Positions 10,452 through 19,060 of a stretch of 19,060 bases of DNA are shown in pieces. Location: positions 113,655 to 132,714 of the forward strand of contig LSYV01000115.1 in the NCBI GenBank assembly GCA_001584585.1, written 5' to 3'. The first letter of the stretch is position 1. The number at the start of each line of letters is the position of its first letter. This DNA is from Gonium pectorale (Eukaryota > Chlorophyta > Chlorophyceae > Chlamydomonadales > Volvocaceae). The notes under the pieces were generated by a model. It worked only from the letters and a program-made list of their open reading frames with translations. It did no database searches and was not told the origin of the DNA. A program made the position numbers and the translations under genes.

Positions 10452-10868
10452 CTGTGCAGAGGGTAGAAGCCGTGCCAACGTGCGCCCAAACATTTATGAG
10501 CACGACACATTACTTGCATAACAAGAGATCCAGCAGTGTCAGTCGGTGACCCTTTGCGCGCGTAAGAACCCTAACCTCGACAAAACCTCGCTCACGCACC
10601 ACAACGCACGCAACCATACAGGACGTCATGCTCACATTATCTGCTACATTGCACTGTTCGAGGGCCTCACCCTTGTTGCGCCGAGAGTTAACAAGCCGCG
10701 GTCCGTGTCGCGAGCACGCTGCCTTTGGAGCCCCAAGCGTGAGCGAACGCAGGCTCCTTGCATACGGCCTGCAACAGAACTAAGAGGGAAGCGGAAAGGT
10801 GCGGTCGGCCCTGCAGCTGCCATCGTGGCGTTTCGAGGAACCGGGGCTGTAGCTGGAGCCCACATTGC
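10292..10868 (-). repeat. Tandem duplication, copy A (gene-proximal)
   Basis: This copy aligns in the same order and orientation with 11394-12012, at an offset of about 1102-1157 nt. Bases 10292-10390 are identical to 11394-11492 over 99 nt. Beyond that the match is patchy (for example ctaacctcg in the intron) until a second conserved block at about 10765-10868. Copy A holds the first firm exon of the MIB/HERC2 gene (10299-10451) and a frame starting MWAPATAP at 10865. Confidence 0.8.
10765..10865 (-). CDS. Possible 5' exon, copy A (MWAPATAP frame)
   Basis: The frame opens with ATG at 10865, two codons after an in-frame TAA, and reads MWAPATAPVPRNATMAAAG. It pairs with MWAPARALGPAMAAGPTA of copy B. 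Differences include third-position changes (GCT/GCC) and 9-nt and 3-nt gaps, which look coding. It could hold the initiator Met of the coiled-coil gene. I found no phase-0 donor to join it cleanly to exon 10451, so the end is approximate. Confidence 0.35.
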
Positions 10869-11393
10869 TTAATCCCCAGCACTATTGAATCAGTCACGAC
10901 CGAGCGGTTGGCACTTGTGTGCTGTTTCACAGTGGCTTCTCGTACAATACGCGCCGTACTCATCCCCGCCCATGGCACTAACGCTGCTTGTGTCATGGGA
11001 GTCATGGCGCAAAGCCGATCATCCGTGGGCGCTATCCCTGTTTCTCGGGATGGAGGCAACTGCGACCAGTGACGAGACCGTGCAGACTAATGACCGCAAC
11101 ACGCGCACGCAAGCACTTCGCCGCTGTCACCATCGGCAGCCAGCGCATCCGCCGCCACCGCTGCCACTCCGATGCTGGTGTCAGCGCCAGAAGCTGGTAA
11201 GCCGGTCCTTAGGGGACGGGAGGGACGTCCCTTCACCTGCCTTGCCTTGTACCCGCCCGCCCTACTGTAAATGTCTCGCCTTCAGATGTGTATGACCGTA
11301 GTGTCGGGCTCCCTTGTTTCGCAGATTTGAGATTTCTTTACACTCTTGGCGCTCTTGCGGCCTGTCCGCCGCCTCGGCGGAGGCACTGGCACC

Positions 11394-12012
11394 CGCGCAC
11401 CATGGCGGTCCGGAGCTCCTCCCGGACGTGCCCGGCAAGCACCGGCGCGAGGCGGGAGGCCAGCAGCTCCAGCGCCGCATCCTGTTGCTGTTCTCGCTGC
11501 TCTTTGCGCCGCTTCGCGCTGGCTTTGGTGATCTTGGCACTGACTGCTCGCTCAGCGTCCTCTGGGCCATCAACATGCGCTGACGTGCAACGATACGCTG
11601 GGGTTAAAGGGACCCGAGGAGCCTGGCCGCGCCAGTCGCCAGCAAGGTTGCGCGAAACAAGGCTAACCTCGGCAGGCCTTGCTGCCCGAGGGGAAATCCA
11701 CTACACGCGTACGTACGCGCACACCCACATAGGACAGAACTGTTTCATTTGTCGCTTATAGAACTGTTTTGAGCATATCGTTACGCATACATAACCCTCA
11801 GAGGACAGTCTCCGTGTATCCTTTGCAAGTTGCGCTGTCGGAGTGCCTCTGCTGCTGCGCTACTGCTGCTGCTGCGCTGGGAGGAGAAGAATCGCAGACC
11901 AAGTTGCGAGATCCGAGCACGTGGCTTGCAACAGAACTAACAGGTAGGAGAGCCACAGCTGTCGGCCCTGCTGCCATCGCGGGGCCCAGGGCTCTGGCTG
12001 GGGCCCACATTG
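11394..12012 (-). repeat. Tandem duplication, copy B (gene-distal)
   Basis: This is the second copy of the 10292-10868 unit. It carries a homologue of the coiled-coil exon at 11401-11579, with 12 extra in-frame bases adding EQRE. Upstream is a homologous MWAPARAL frame beginning at 12010. Indels between the two copies in both coding-like blocks are multiples of three (12, 9 and 3 nt), which suggests both were under coding constraint after duplication. Confidence 0.78.
11401..11579 (-). CDS. Duplicated coiled-coil exon (upstream copy) of the MIB/HERC2 gene
   Basis: Minus-strand frame VDGPEDAERAVSAK..., continuing KRRKEQREQQQDAALELLA and ending REELRTAM before a gtgcgc donor. The last ~31 residues are identical to those of exon 10451-10299, and the donor is the same. 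The homologous part is 58 codons (11574-11401). The nearest AG acceptor (exon start 11579) makes this exon enter in phase 1, whereas copy A enters in phase 0; both leave in phase 0. It could be an upstream exon of the same gene, an alternative first-half exon, or a remnant of a partial gene duplication. Transcript data would decide. Confidence 0.55.
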
Positions 12013-12031
12013 CCTTCACTCTCTCATTCAT
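11920..12031 (-). CDS. Possible 5' exon, copy B (MWAPARAL frame)
   Basis: The frame starts at ATG 12031 (MNERVK), with the conserved internal ATG at 12010 beginning MWAPARALGPAMAAGPTA. The sequence is Ala/Pro-rich. It is conserved with the copy A frame through LPVSSVA (LPLSSVA in A), then diverges. The homology supports a real exon, but its donor and its link to 11579 are not resolved. Confidence 0.35.
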
Positions 12032-12754
12032 CCACGACTCATAAATTGGGTGTTTGTGTCAGGCTGGCTTGCCGTACACATGCCAGCCAGCCCACACCTT
12101 AGGCGTGCTGCTGCCGCGCCCGCTACCGTATACGCGTCCACACAAGTACAAGGGTTGTTGCTGTTGCTGGTTGCATTCGAAGCATTCTATCTATCAGCTG
12201 CTCGTCCGCGCCCAGCTCAGTACTTTGGGGCCCCTTCGTTCATGTGAGAAAGGCTGCAAAATAAGAGGGAGGGGGAGGGACCCCCCCCTTCATCGGATGG
12301 ACATACACACCCAAACTCTTGAGTGGACGGCGTTACCAGAATGGAGGGCTGGTACAAATGTGTTGACGCACCTCCCCGCCCCGGAGGGCCCAGCTTGCCG
12401 ATGTGTCGTTTGTACCCGGGTAGAACTGTTTTGGGCGCGGCCGGGGTGCTCCGCACTCTCCGCAGCATCAGATACTCCGCCACAGGTCCATCGATTGGCA
12501 GTCGGAGATTACCACTTCCGCTTGCGCCCAACGCCCAGCTTACCACCAGGAACGCCTGGCGAGGGAGGCTAGACGACTCCCGCGATGCCCCTGGCCCGCG
12601 GGTCCGAAACCGCGAAAAGCGGAGCTCACGATTGTCGTATTTGGCATTGAAGTAAGAAAAGATTCATACATGTGTTGCATGCTGGCTAAAATGCGCTGCC
12701 TGCGCTTGGGACCAGCTTGGCTTCAACTGTCCAACATAGCAGAGTCGATTCATC

Positions 12755-12780
12755 CATAGCGTAAAGAATTTTACGCTATG
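12755..12780. repeat. Perfect 11-bp inverted repeat, 4-nt loop
   Basis: catagcgtaaa / gaat / tttacgctatg: both arms pair perfectly. It is AT-rich in a GC-rich genome and lies about 300 nt upstream of the cyclase start codon. It could be a hairpin, a dimeric protein-binding site or part of a small hairpin-type mobile element. Confidence 0.85.
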
Positions 12781-12798
12781 TGTTAATAGCAGATGGTC

Positions 12799-12913
12799 AA
12801 GCCTTGAAACCGCGAACAGGCAAGATCACTTTCGGCCGGACTGGCCGTCGGATTACCGAAGAGCCAACTTGACTTATAGCACAGCCACAATTAAAGTGAT
12901 CTTGATAAGGCTT
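12799..12913. repeat. Nested inverted repeats (12-bp and 7-bp arms)
   Basis: Inner arms caagatcacttt (12821-12832) and aaagtgatcttg (12893-12904) are perfect reverse complements 60 nt apart. Outer arms aagcctt (12799-12805) and aaggctt (12907-12913) are also complementary, so a long hairpin is possible. Between the inner arms lies a further dyad, cggccggactggccg. Confidence 0.8.
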
Positions 12914-13075
12914 CTAAGCACCTGAATTCCCTTGCGATACGGCTTGTTCGGCTCTCTCCTCCGCCCGACTAGCAAAGCGCTGATTTGTTGGCTGAGTATC
13001 TCGAGGGTCTATTTTTAGGCCCCGACCATGACGCCCGTTTCACTGGCTTGTCCACCCTGAAGTCACGTCTTGGCC

Positions 13076-16000
13076 ATGAGTTTCAGGGCGCCTTGGATAG
13101 GGATAGCCCTTCTGTTAAGCGCAGCTGCAGTTTCAGGCTCGGTGGTGCTGGAGCGGGGCCTTCAGCCTGCAGCCTCGCCCTGCGCGCACCAGCTGTCACA
13201 AGCTTTCGGGTAAGTAGACCACGTCTTTTGATGCCTCAATCAGAGCTTGCGGCACTGTGGAGAACCTCCATGCGGGCCCTCACAATTCCGCCTTGTTTCG
13301 CAGGTTGCTCTCTGGGAACGGCACGGTCGACCTTGCGGCATGGGAGCTTATTGCAGACGGTATTCTCTCAAGCTCGATATGCGCTTCCGCCTTGGTAGGT
13401 TTAGTGCCCAATCCTATCGTGTCCCTCAACCGCGCCCAGGCACGTGTCGCCAGCCATGCGGTCTTCACAAATACAATCCGCACGTAGCCATCAGCCATGC
13501 GCGGCACCGGGCACACTTGTGCTCCAGCTGGCGCTTCTGCAACATACCGGGTCTCGCTCATCGACCAACCTCACCAACCCACCCACTGTAGGACGCCTCC
13601 CGCGCACCGCCGCCCGTGGTGGTCAGCTGGCGGCGCTTCCCGGCTTGGTTCAACGGCCTGGCCAACAGGTGGATGTCGGAGTTGCTGGAGAACGTGGAGC
13701 AGTACCCAAGCATAGCCGGGACAGTCCTGGCGGAGCCGCTGGGCCTGCCACCGCTTGGGTCCTTCTCCAGCAGCAGCACTATGCGTGATTATGTGGTGGT
13801 AACACAGGAGTCCGTCACAATGACCAGCTACGACTACTCGGGTCTACCGCCCACGAGCGCGTACCTGCAGCTGGGTGCCGCAGCCGCCCTTCCAGAGAAC
13901 GTGTGCGTCAACGCCACCCGGCCGCGTGGGCTGCTGCATCCCCGGACATATCTGCTCGCCTTTTACCGCGCCGACGCGCTCAAACAGCTGCACGCCGCGG
14001 ACCGGATCGCATCCACGTCCTTCCCAGACGACTGGGAGGAACTGCTGGACCTGCTCGCGGCCCACAAGGCTGCAATCGCCGATGGCGTTGTCAATGTGAC
14101 GACAACGGCACCCGCTGCGGATGCCTCCTCGGCTGCTGGTGGCGGCCGGGCCGGCGGCGGCAGGACCGACGGCCGCAGGTTCCCAAAGCACGGCCTGTGC
14201 ATCACGACACACACGGAGTGCGGCCGGCTGGGCGACGTGTGGGCTGCCATTGCAGCGAGCATTGTGCAGACGGAGGGGCCCACACAGGGCGTGTATTGGG
14301 ACCTCATCCCGCCGCCCCCGACCGCATTCCCTCTTATCAACACCACGGGCTGGCGTTATGCGGCGGACGTCCTTACCCGCATGCTGTCCTACAACGTCAT
14401 CGACTACGACCTTGCGGCCCAGAACTACAGCAGCGGCTCCAGCCGGCCGCGACGGAAGCCCGTGCTGGACGGCACATGCGACAGGACCTGTGAGCGCGTG
14501 TGTACCCACATGAGCCAGCACTTCCAGGAGGGGGAGTGCATGGTCACTTTTGACTGGGATGTCATCGTCGCATTTCTGAGCCACCGGGACCTGCGGGCCC
14601 CAGGCGTTGAGGTGTCGGTCGCCCCCCTGCCGGGCAGCCGCCGTGTGATGGATCGCCGGCCGAACAGCCCCACGGCCGGCGCGCTCGTGGACTGCAGCTG
14701 GGAGCTGTGCGGAGTGGGCGCCAACCACGACCTGCTGTACCTGGGCAAGCTGCCAGGGGCCGCCAACATGACCCCCGTGGCTCCGGCGGAGCTCATGGTC
14801 CGGCCGGCAGGAGGCCCCCGATGCGACTTCCGGTCGACTGTGCAGGTCGAGGCAGCAGCGGTGGGGAAGCTGTTGGGGACCGTGGGTCTGGCAAGCTATC
14901 CAGTGAACCGGGCGCCGTACTCGGCCACACTCCTGGCCACGGTGCAGGACAGCATCCGCGAAGGTGGGCAGGAGTTTGGGGCTTGAGAGCAGGGGCAGCC
15001 ACGAGGGTGGGAGGGAAACGGAGCTTTAGGGCAATGGCAGCCGCGCAGGCGGGCAGGAACGAGATACGGAGCTGGCTAATGTTTTGTGGATTGGAATGCC
15101 TTGTAGACTGTGTAGCTGCACGGGTAATTGGGTTTGCACGGGGCCTGGCTGAGCATGCCCATCAGGCTGGCTGTCATCAGGCTGGCTATCTTAAATTTCT
15201 TATCAAAAAGCACCCCCTGTTGGGGCGGGCCCAGACGAAAGAACGGGGCCGGAAGAAGGGGTGGCTCTAACGTCTATGGAGCGTACGATTGCCCACCCGG
15301 AGGGTGGACGAAAAAACTCGTCGAGTTTCAAGCTTTCTGGTCGGACCAAACCAGTCGCCCCGACGGAAGACAGCCAGGACGGAAGATGCTCATGCACTAT
15401 GCCTTGCCGTAATGCCACCATGGAAGCCATGGCCGCTGCCGGCGGGCGGGCGTTTCCTGTGCTTCGCTCGTTTCCCGTCCTGACCAATGCCCTGGCGCCT
15501 CGATTTCGGTTGTCGCTGCTCCTCTTGCGCAGGTGACCAGAAGCTGAGGCAGGTCTACAACTTCGTCATGAGCGCCCTGACGCAGAAGCTAAAGCAGCAC
15601 AGCGACCTCAAGGGACAAGTCCTGGCGGCCGCCCGGGCACGTATTGGCTACCCGCCGGTGAAACCGGCGGCCGGCACTGCCGCCGAGGGCGGCGGCCCCC
15701 CCAGCTCGGGCCGCCCCCAGGGTGACCTCGGGGACCCCGTGGCTTACTCCCTGACCCGCTGGTGGACGGCCCTGGCGAGGCCCCTGGACGTGGAGCCGTA
15801 CACATCACTCAACGTCAGCCAGACTACCGCTGAGGTAGGGACGGCCGGTAGGGGCGCCATGCCAAACTAGAGGCTGGCTCCAGGCGAGGGCACATCAAAC
15901 CTAGGCTGCATCTGCGGTAGGGGCAGGGGTGCTCGCCACAAAGGGCGCTAGCGGTGAGGGGTAGAGTAGGGGGCTGGCATTTTAGGGGCCCCAGCAGAGT

Positions 16001-18949
16001 TTAAGCTGAGGTAGTGAGTGAAAGGCTAAAGCCGCCGATCGAGGGGCGTGCGTGTGATTCCCTCCCTCTGTCGTCCCATGATCCCCGCGGCATCAAGCAT
16101 GCCTTCCGTTCTCTGCCCCCACTCCCGCTCGCTGCCCCTCTCTCTCCCCCTCGCTCGCGCGTCTCCGCAGGCCTTCGCCCGCGCGCTGTGGCACGCCATG
16201 CATTCGCCCAACGCAGCCACAGACGTGGCCATCCCCTCCTCCGTCAACTACGCCAAATGGGGCCTCAGCCAGGCGGCCCTGCTGCTGGAGCCCGGCGCCG
16301 CCGCCGCCCCTGGCGGCGGCGCCGCCACGGACGTTGCCTCGGCCGGCGCCGGCGCCGGCGCCGACGGCGGCCCCTCCCCCAACGCGACCGTGGCCGCGAT
16401 TGCCACACTGCAAGGCATATTCGCAATGATCGACCAGGCCTTCACGTGCGCCCAACTGCGCTACACCTACGCCGACGCCGTGGGCTCCATGTGGAGCGCA
16501 CAGCCCCAGGCGCTGACATCAGGTGCATGACTGTGTGTGCATGTGTTGTGTACATGGCCATGGAGAAAGAAGAATGCGTAAGACCGGTGTATGTGTGCGT
16601 ATTTCATCATGCGGGCGTTGTGGGGTTCTGTGGCCAGCTGAACAGCTGAGTGGCGTCTGGTGGCAGGCGTCCGGTAGGGGGTCCGGCTATTCACCTTGTT
16701 GAAATGGAACGACGCACACAACGAGCGTAAGCGCGAAAGGGATGGTGTTGTCGTTGGACCCAGCTCTTGAGGCAGTCGAAGGGGTGATGTCCCTGCATGT
16801 CAGATGCTATTTACCGTGTGTGTTAGACGTATGCATAACCGAGTGCAGATGGAGTGTATGTTGAGGACGTGCGAGGCCGCAGGAACACGTGTAGGATGAC
16901 GGATGCAAGTGCACTATTTATTTAGGTCCCCTCCTTTGGTTAGCGACGCACGTCCGTGTGGTCCGTGGGGTGCCAGGCGGGGAGGGCAGGCGAGGCGGCA
17001 GCTTTTGCTACATCGCTGGCTAGCCCCCTGTCGCTTGCTGTCCTGTCCTGAGCCATGTCATGTGCCCCGCAAGCTCTTCGGGTCCTGGCGAGCCCAGTCT
17101 TGCCCCGTCCGCATTGCCCGCATTCGCCGCCGCCACGAGGGCGCGTGCGCCTCCCAGGGGCCTGACCATGCCGCACAGCCTATTGATCATCACCCTTCGT
17201 GTCTCCCCTCCCCCCGGACCCCGTTTGCTCCTGAACATTCCCCCGCACCCCCTTCCACAGGCGCCGGGGGCGGCATGAGCCGCGCGGCGCTCGCGGCGAT
17301 GCTTGTGTGCTTACTGGCCGCCGTCATGTTGTCCGTGGTCGCGGCGGCTCTGCTGCTGCTGCACCTGCGCCGCCGCCACCGGGACCTGCTGGGCCGGGTC
17401 AAGGCGCCGCGCGCGGGGCCCGACACCACCCTGCTCGTCAGCGGTGAGCCGGTTGCGTGCCGATTGCGTGCCGTATAAGCGTGTGGCGCACGTGCATATG
17501 TGCCGTACAGGACATGGAGGCTGCACGCATGTGGCGGGCGTGCCTGAGCAAGTCTGCACGGTTGCGCGGACAGCTGTATGTCGGCGGCCTGGTCGCCGAG
17601 AGACCGGCGATGTTGCGTGTCGGGATGCCGGGATCTGGTTTTGGATCTCACGCTTGGGAGCTGTGTACGGCGTGCATCTTGCGCGCTCGGCTGCTTCTGT
17701 TCATCCGCACCCGCTCCAATCCTTTGACATCCCCGCAGACGTGCAGAACAGCACGCGGCTATGGGAGGAGCTGCCCGCGCCCGTCATGGACGCGGCGCTC
17801 AAGATACACCATGCCACCTTCCGCCGGGTCATGGCGCGGCACGACGGATACGAGTCCGCCACGGGTGGGCCGCGGCGTGGCGGCGTGCGTGTGTGCAAAA
17901 GGGCGTGCGTTGCTGGTCCGCCCTTGCGGCCGGGCTGTGCCTGTGTGCATCGATCCTGGGCTCAAGTAAAAGCAATGTTCTGTCGGGTTCTCTGTCCTTG
18001 GAGCATAGTGCAATGAGCGGTGTGTTGTATCTCGTATGGGCGGCACTGCTGGTCCAGCCGCGTCGGCAACTAAACGTCAGCGGTCCATTGACACCCGTCA
18101 ACCGACAACCGTCGCCCATGCGCAGAGGGCGACTCCTTCCTGGTCGCCTTCTCCACTCCCTCGAGGTGCGTAGTGCGGCCACTATTTTCGGGGTCCGTGA
18201 AGCGTCGGCTATAGCAGTTAGTATCCTGACCGAGAACGGAAACGCCTGCGAGGCATTCGGCCCAGGGGGAGGTTGTTCTCGTCTCGGATCTTTTAGCGCC
18301 CCCGCGCTGAGACGCCCCGGCCCGCCCTCCGCTCGCAAGTTCCGCTGCTGTGATATGGACGCGTCGACGGCACTGCGCTTTAACCCTCATCGCGCGGCTT
18401 GCTCACTATCTCAGTACCCCACTCCCGCCCCTCCCCCTTCCCAGTGCGGTGTCGTTCGCCTCGGCCTGCCAGCTGGAGCTGCTGCACCAGGCATGGCCGC
18501 CCGAGCTGCTGGCACACCCGGACGGTGCCGCCGTGGCGATCGACCTCCGCGCCGCCGCGGCAGCGCCGCCGCCGCCGCTGCTTGCGCCCTACTCCAGCCG
18601 CCGGCTGCGCAGCTTATCAAGCCGTCGGGCGGCGCCTATCGCCTCTCCCTCGCTGTGGCGGCGCTTTATGTTTGACGAGGGGGCCGGCGGCGACCGAAGC
18701 AGCGCCACCAACAGCCCCCTGGTCTTGCCCCTCTACCGCGGAGGCGGAAGCGGCATCCCCGGCCACGCCGCCAGCACCGGTGGCGGCGGCACTGACCTCC
18801 TGAGCCTTGCCGCGTCGCTCCATGACGACGGGAGGCAGAGCTACGCAGGCTCGCCCCTGGCGCTGCAGGGACCCATGGGCGAGCTCTTCGGCGCCGGCGG
18901 CGCCGCCGTTGACGACGGACGGGCCACGCTGTTCAGCCAGGACACGCAG
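13076..18949 (+). CDS. Receptor-type class III adenylyl/guanylyl cyclase (3' end outside window)
   Basis: Predicted exons: 13076-13209, 13304-13394, 13592-14963, 15533-15834, 16171-16522, 17261-17443, 17739-17864, 18126-18165 and 18445-18949. They sum to 3105 nt (1035 codons) and phase closes at every junction. The start ATG has an in-frame stop 18 nt upstream and opens a signal sequence (IGIALLLSAAAVSGSVVL). Residues about 45-750 form an ectodomain resembling family 1 extracellular solute-binding proteins (NGTVDLAAWELIADG; LLAFYRADALKQL; PDDWEELLDLL; MVTFDWDVIVAFL). It has about eight N-glycosylation sequons and a Cys cluster near 370-390. Residues 761-786 are a membrane helix followed by RRRHR. 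The catalytic domain starts at TTLLVSDVQNSTRLWEE; D812 and D856 (TEGDSFLVAF) match the two metal-binding Asp residues. It should make cAMP or cGMP, but the substrate-selecting residues lie beyond the window. Confidence 0.92.
17261..17443 (+). other. Exon for the transmembrane segment and start of the cyclase domain
   Basis: The exon reads GAGGGMSRAALAAM followed by a hydrophobic run of about 26 residues rich in Leu, Val and Ala (residues 761-786). A basic stop-transfer patch (LRRRHRDLLGR) and then TTLLVS, the first cyclase strand, follow. The codon of the first metal-binding Asp is split here: G at 17443, AC at 17739. The arrangement places the N-terminal domain outside and the catalytic domain in the cytosol. 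Confidence 0.9.
18126..18165 (+). other. 40-nt micro-exon carrying the second catalytic Asp
   Basis: The exon supplies EGDSFLVAFSTPS between introns of 261 and 279 nt. It is flanked by a cgcag acceptor and a gtgcgt donor, with phase 1 entry and phase 2 exit matching its neighbours. It is too short for ordinary open-frame detection. The motif is the class III cyclase segment that holds the second metal-binding Asp (D856). Confidence 0.88.
18520..18949 (+). other. Low-complexity insert inside the cyclase catalytic domain
   Basis: After the helix AVSFASACQLELLHQAWPPE the exon continues with at least ~140 residues rich in Ala, Gly, Pro and Ser (AAAAPPPPLLAPYSSRR; GGGSGIPGHAAS; GELFGAGGAAVDD) before the next donor (gtacgg at 18950). 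In standard class III cyclases the next core strand follows this helix closely, so this is probably a surface loop insertion. The rest of the core should resume right of the window. Confidence 0.75.
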
Positions 18950-19060
18950 GTACGGCAGGGCGCCAATGCTTATCGTATTCAGGTTCCGGGTTCACACTGG
19001 GTGACTCATTGCTCATCAGAGCGTTCACTGGCCGCAGTGAGAAATGCTTACACCGTGTTG
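18950..19060 (+). other. Intron start of the cyclase gene at the right edge
   Basis: It begins with a gtacgg donor directly after GACACGCAG. No coding motif is visible in the last ~110 bases, and no acceptor can be assigned before the window ends. Confidence 0.55.

Larger units (their letters stand above)
12013..13075. promoter_or_regulatory. Upstream region between divergent genes, including 5' leader of the cyclase gene
   Basis: This region lies between the 5' part of the minus-strand coiled-coil gene and the ATG of the plus-strand cyclase gene at 13076. The stretch around 12650-12960 is clearly lower in GC and contains inverted repeats. A G-run followed by a C-run (gaggga...cccccccc) lies at about 12265-12290. 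No TATA box or known element is assigned. An in-frame TGA at 13058-13060 closes the cyclase frame upstream of its first ATG, which supports that start. Confidence 0.5.

Noticed and set aside
9596..10549. 317-aa plus-strand frame
   Set aside because: It runs through introns and exons of the minus-strand coiled-coil gene, whose exons have coherent motifs and splice sites. This frame has none.
11060..11290. Possible extra minus-strand exon (ADALAADGDSGEVL frame) between duplication copies
   Set aside because: Coding-like composition with a CAG acceptor, but no homologue in copy A, no clear donor and no motif.
13844..14728. 294-aa minus-strand frame
   Set aside because: Antisense shadow of the large cyclase ectodomain exon in high-GC sequence; it shows no recognisable motif.
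15150..15480. Small frames in the intron between 14964 and 15532
   Set aside because: The flanking cyclase exons join in phase (GAA G|GT GAC) without them, and none encodes a recognisable segment.
17761..18675. 304-aa plus-strand frame over the cyclase exons
   Set aside because: It is in the wrong frame relative to the cyclase motifs and reads through three introns.

Overview
The window looks like nuclear DNA of a volvocine green alga (Chlamydomonas-like). The evidence is high GC, many short introns (about 90-740 nt) with GT..AG borders of the GTGCGT/GTGAGT/GTAGGG type and pyrimidine-rich CAG acceptors, wall-protein style Ser-Pro repeats, and a receptor-type class III nucleotide cyclase of a kind typical of these algae. 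Most long open frames are shadows. I built three genes by matching protein motifs across splice junctions and checking that the reading phase closes at every junction.

Layout. (1) 1-3860, plus strand: the 3' part of a secreted, Pro-rich (probably hydroxyproline-rich) protein with a CAP/SCP/PR-1-type domain split over five exons, a second Pro-rich linker and a Cys-containing C-terminal domain. Its 5' end lies left of the window. (2) 3861-7371: about 3.5 kb between convergent genes in which I recognise no gene. (3) 7372-10451, minus strand: a coiled-coil/Glu-Arg-rich protein ending in a MIB/HERC2-type domain. All five firm exons are joined by phase-0 introns. (4) About 10.29-12.01 kb: an old tandem duplication of the 5' part of that gene. 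It includes one coiled-coil exon repeated with a 99-nt block of perfect identity inside otherwise diverged sequence. (5) About 12.0-13.07 kb: upstream region between two divergently transcribed genes, with a cluster of perfect inverted repeats in a lower-GC stretch. (6) 13076-18949, plus strand: nine exons (1035 residues visible) of a receptor cyclase with an N-terminal signal sequence, a large N-glycosylation-rich solute-binding-protein-like ectodomain, one membrane helix, and the start of a class III adenylyl/guanylyl cyclase catalytic domain. It continues past the right edge.

The genes do not form an obvious pathway. The wall/matrix protein and the receptor cyclase both act at the cell surface. 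The coiled-coil gene and the cyclase gene are head to head and may share regulatory DNA. No tRNA, rRNA, CRISPR array or intact transposon was recognised. All exon borders are predicted by eye and need transcript support.
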